Assembly (NCBI GenBank): GCA_018798825.1
Contig: CP076356.1
Location: 744,001 to 808,000, forward strand
Direction: 5' to 3'
Source of the DNA: Ochrobactrum sp. BTU1
GTDB taxonomy: Bacteria > Pseudomonadota > Alphaproteobacteria > Rhizobiales > Rhizobiaceae
Length of the DNA: 64,000 nucleotides
In this document: in pieces, positions 62,590 through 64,000 of the stretch
Position numbering within the stretch: position 1 is the first letter of the stretch
Layout of the letters: each line of letters opens with the position of its first letter
Position numbers and translations under genes: made by a program
Notes under the pieces: generated by a model
What the model was told of the DNA's origin: nothing
The model's input: the letters and a program-made list of their open reading frames with translations, nothing else
Databases searched by the model: none

Positions 62590-63879
62590 ATGGCAAAACA
62601 CCCAATCAGCATCGAGAGCGCCGGCGGCGAATATATGGAGACCGTCGTGATCGTTGGTTGGTCTGTCCAACCTGGTGAAACTGTCAAAGCAGGTCAACTG
62701 ATCTTAACCGTCGAAACGGCTAAGGCCGCAACCGAGATTGAGGCCGATCGCGACGGCTGGTTAGCTGAGGTATTCTTCGATGAGGGCCAGGAGGCGCCGC
62801 TCGGCGCTGTTCTTGGCACGATCTCAGATACCGAACTATCTCTAGAAAGCAACGCTCCGCAGATTGCTGCCCCAACAGCAACTCCGTCAGGCCTTCCCGA
62901 TACAGTAAGTCAGCCTACGCCAGATGTAGTGGATGTCGGTCAACGGATTGTTGCAAGCCCATTGGCGCGACGAGTAGCAAAGAGTGTCGGACTTGATCTT
63001 GCACATATAAAAGGTTCCGGCCCGCATGGACGGATTAAGGAACGTGATGTTCTGGCGGCAATAAATGCTCAACCGGATACCGCTATTGAGGCTGCGGTGA
63101 CCGCAAAAAAAATGGCCTTCCCGGAAACGATTGTCTCCTCACCTATCATGAGATCAGAAACCGTTGTTTTCCTGCACGGATTTGGAGCCGATCGTTCGTC
63201 GTGGCGCCAAGTTACCGCCCTTCTACCTTCTGAATACGAAACAATTGCCTTGGATCTGCCAGCTCATGGCGATGAACTTCGAAAGGCTCCAACCAGCCTG
63301 GACGATATAGTATTCGATGTTTCAGACCGGCTGGAAGCGATAGGTATTGAACGCGCACATATTGTAGGCCACTCGCTCGGTGGTGCAGTGGCGCTCGGCT
63401 TAACCTCACTCGGCAGAGCTTCTATTCGTTCCGCAACTCTTCTCGCGCCAGGCGGACTTGGACCAGAGATCAACATCAACTTCATCAACGGCCTTACTCG
63501 GTCCACTACAGAGGAGTCGCTTGAACGTTGGTTGAATTTGATGGTGGGTGATGCAGCAAACTTACCAAAAGGGTTTGCGCGTGCCGCACTGCGGCAAATG
63601 CAGACGAATGGCCTACAGGATGGGTTACGTGTACTGGCACAAGCCATCTTTCCGGACGGCACCCAAGCATTCAACAAGTTGCCCGCTCTCCAAAAACTGG
63701 AAATCCCAGCTCGCATTATCTGGGGTCGCGCAGATCAGATCATTCCTCCCTCGCACGTCAATCGTGTCCCTGGGCAGATTGCAACGCATCTGTTGGACAA
63801 CATCGGACATGTGCCTCAGCTTGAAGCACCAGCACTCATAGCACGCCTCATATCGCAAACAGTACGAAGCGCATCTTAG
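62590..63879 (+). CDS. AcoC-like E2: lipoyl domain, E1/E3-binding domain and alpha/beta-hydrolase domain
   Basis: 429 residues from the ATG at 62590 with GGGGGA upstream. Residues 1-77 are a lipoyl domain; the lipoyl-lysine is K45 in VETAKAATEI (the usual Asp of 'ETDKA' is Ala). About 120-160 is a peripheral subunit-binding domain (ASPLARRVAKSVGLDLAHIKGSGPHGRIKERDV). The rest is an alpha/beta-hydrolase (FLHGFGADRSSW; GHSLGGAVAL with S262; DNIGHVPQLEAP). The HxxxDG catalytic acyltransferase domain is absent. This layout matches acetoin dehydrogenase AcoC. No E3 gene is in the window. Confidence 0.88.
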   Translation: MAKHPISIESAGGEYMETVVIVGWSVQPGETVKAGQLILTVETAKAATEIEADRDGWLAEVFFDEGQEAPLGAVLGTISDTELSLESNAPQIAAPTATPSGLPDTVSQPTPDVVDVGQRIVASPLARRVAKSVGLDLAHIKGSGPHGRIKERDVLAAINAQPDTAIEAAVTAKKMAFPETIVSSPIMRSETVVFLHGFGADRSSWRQVTALLPSEYETIALDLPAHGDELRKAPTSLDDIVFDVSDRLEAIGIERAHIVGHSLGGAVALGLTSLGRASIRSATLLAPGGLGPEININFINGLTRSTTEESLERWLNLMVGDAANLPKGFARAALRQMQTNGLQDGLRVLAQAIFPDGTQAFNKLPALQKLEIPARIIWGRADQIIPPSHVNRVPGQIATHLLDNIGHVPQLEAPALIARLISQTVRSAS

Positions 63880-64000
63880 TCCGGCGACGGCTTTAGCTTA
63901 GTCACCACTACAATGTAGGGCCAGATAAAACACAGCTACGCGGGGACAGATGAAATGCCGATCACCCCGCCTCATCTATCCCTTCAAACGCCTATTCGTC

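Noticed and set aside
1..64000. CRISPR arrays, rRNA and tRNA genes, prophage
   Set aside because: No regularly spaced repeats, no rRNA segments, no cloverleaf with conserved TTCGA-type arms, and no phage structural genes were seen by reading; a covariance-model scan would be decisive.

Overview
The window looks like a chromosomal stretch from a Brucellaceae-type alphaproteobacterium (Brucella/Ochrobactrum group or a close relative). This is inferred from an etfB-etfA-ETF-QO set, two DUF995 proteins, a long polar-amino-acid-type ABC permease, a Rhizobiales-style IS6 transposase remnant, and many IclR/LysR/AraC-controlled catabolic islands. No database search was possible, so the genus is inference. 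I see no rRNA, tRNA or CRISPR.

Layout. (1) 1-12 kb: tail of an IclR regulator, then a minus-strand catabolic island with an aminotransferase, class II aldolase, SDR, PfkB kinase, BisC/DMSO-reductase-type molybdoenzyme, polar-amino-acid ABC transporter, a translationally coupled 70-codon ORF and an RpiB-type isomerase. Three 17-bp palindromes (GTTCTR-N5-YAGAAY) in front of its transcription units suggest one regulon. (2) 12-16 kb: a gene broken by an in-frame stop, a secreted esterase, an AraC regulator and a small exported protein. (3) 16-23.6 kb: a GC-richer polysaccharide locus with UDP-glucuronate decarboxylase, UDP-galactose 4-epimerase, processive GT2 synthase, UDP-glucose dehydrogenase, GH26-like hydrolase and two DUF995 proteins. 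(4) 23.9-26.3 kb: a gene graveyard (IS6 transposase, old yellow enzyme and Fic remnants) around one intact lipoprotein gene. (5) 26.8-30.2 kb: etfB-etfA-ETF-QO. (6) 30.2-40.7 kb: a second catabolic island with ABC transporter, DAO-family flavoenzyme, class III aminotransferase, aldehyde dehydrogenase, IclR regulator, hydroxyacid dehydrogenase and a class II aldolase homologue. (7) 40.8-45.5 kb: LysR regulator and a pcaIJF-like beta-ketoadipate end module with its IclR regulator. (8) 46.6-47.3 kb: VapBC-type toxin-antitoxin. (9) 47.9-63.9 kb: a third catabolic island with a DAO flavoenzyme, Liv-type ABC transporter, FAD flavoprotein dehydrogenase, cupin, aspartate-dehydrogenase-like enzyme, alpha/beta hydrolase, an unusual single-chain B12-dependent mutase-like protein, a decayed SDR, and an acetoin-dehydrogenase-like E1alpha/E1beta/E2 set whose E2 carries an alpha/beta hydrolase in place of an acyltransferase domain.

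The most promising candidate for an undescribed system is island 9. Three copies of a palindrome built on GTGTCGACAC stand in front of the transporter gene, between the divergent flavoprotein and cupin-mutase operons, and in front of the E1/E2 operon. The sequence itself therefore ties uptake, redox, amino-acid dehydrogenase, carbon-skeleton rearrangement and 2-oxoacid/diketone cleavage into one presumed pathway with an unknown substrate. Island 1 (kinase, isomerase, aldolase and molybdoenzyme under one operator) is the second candidate.
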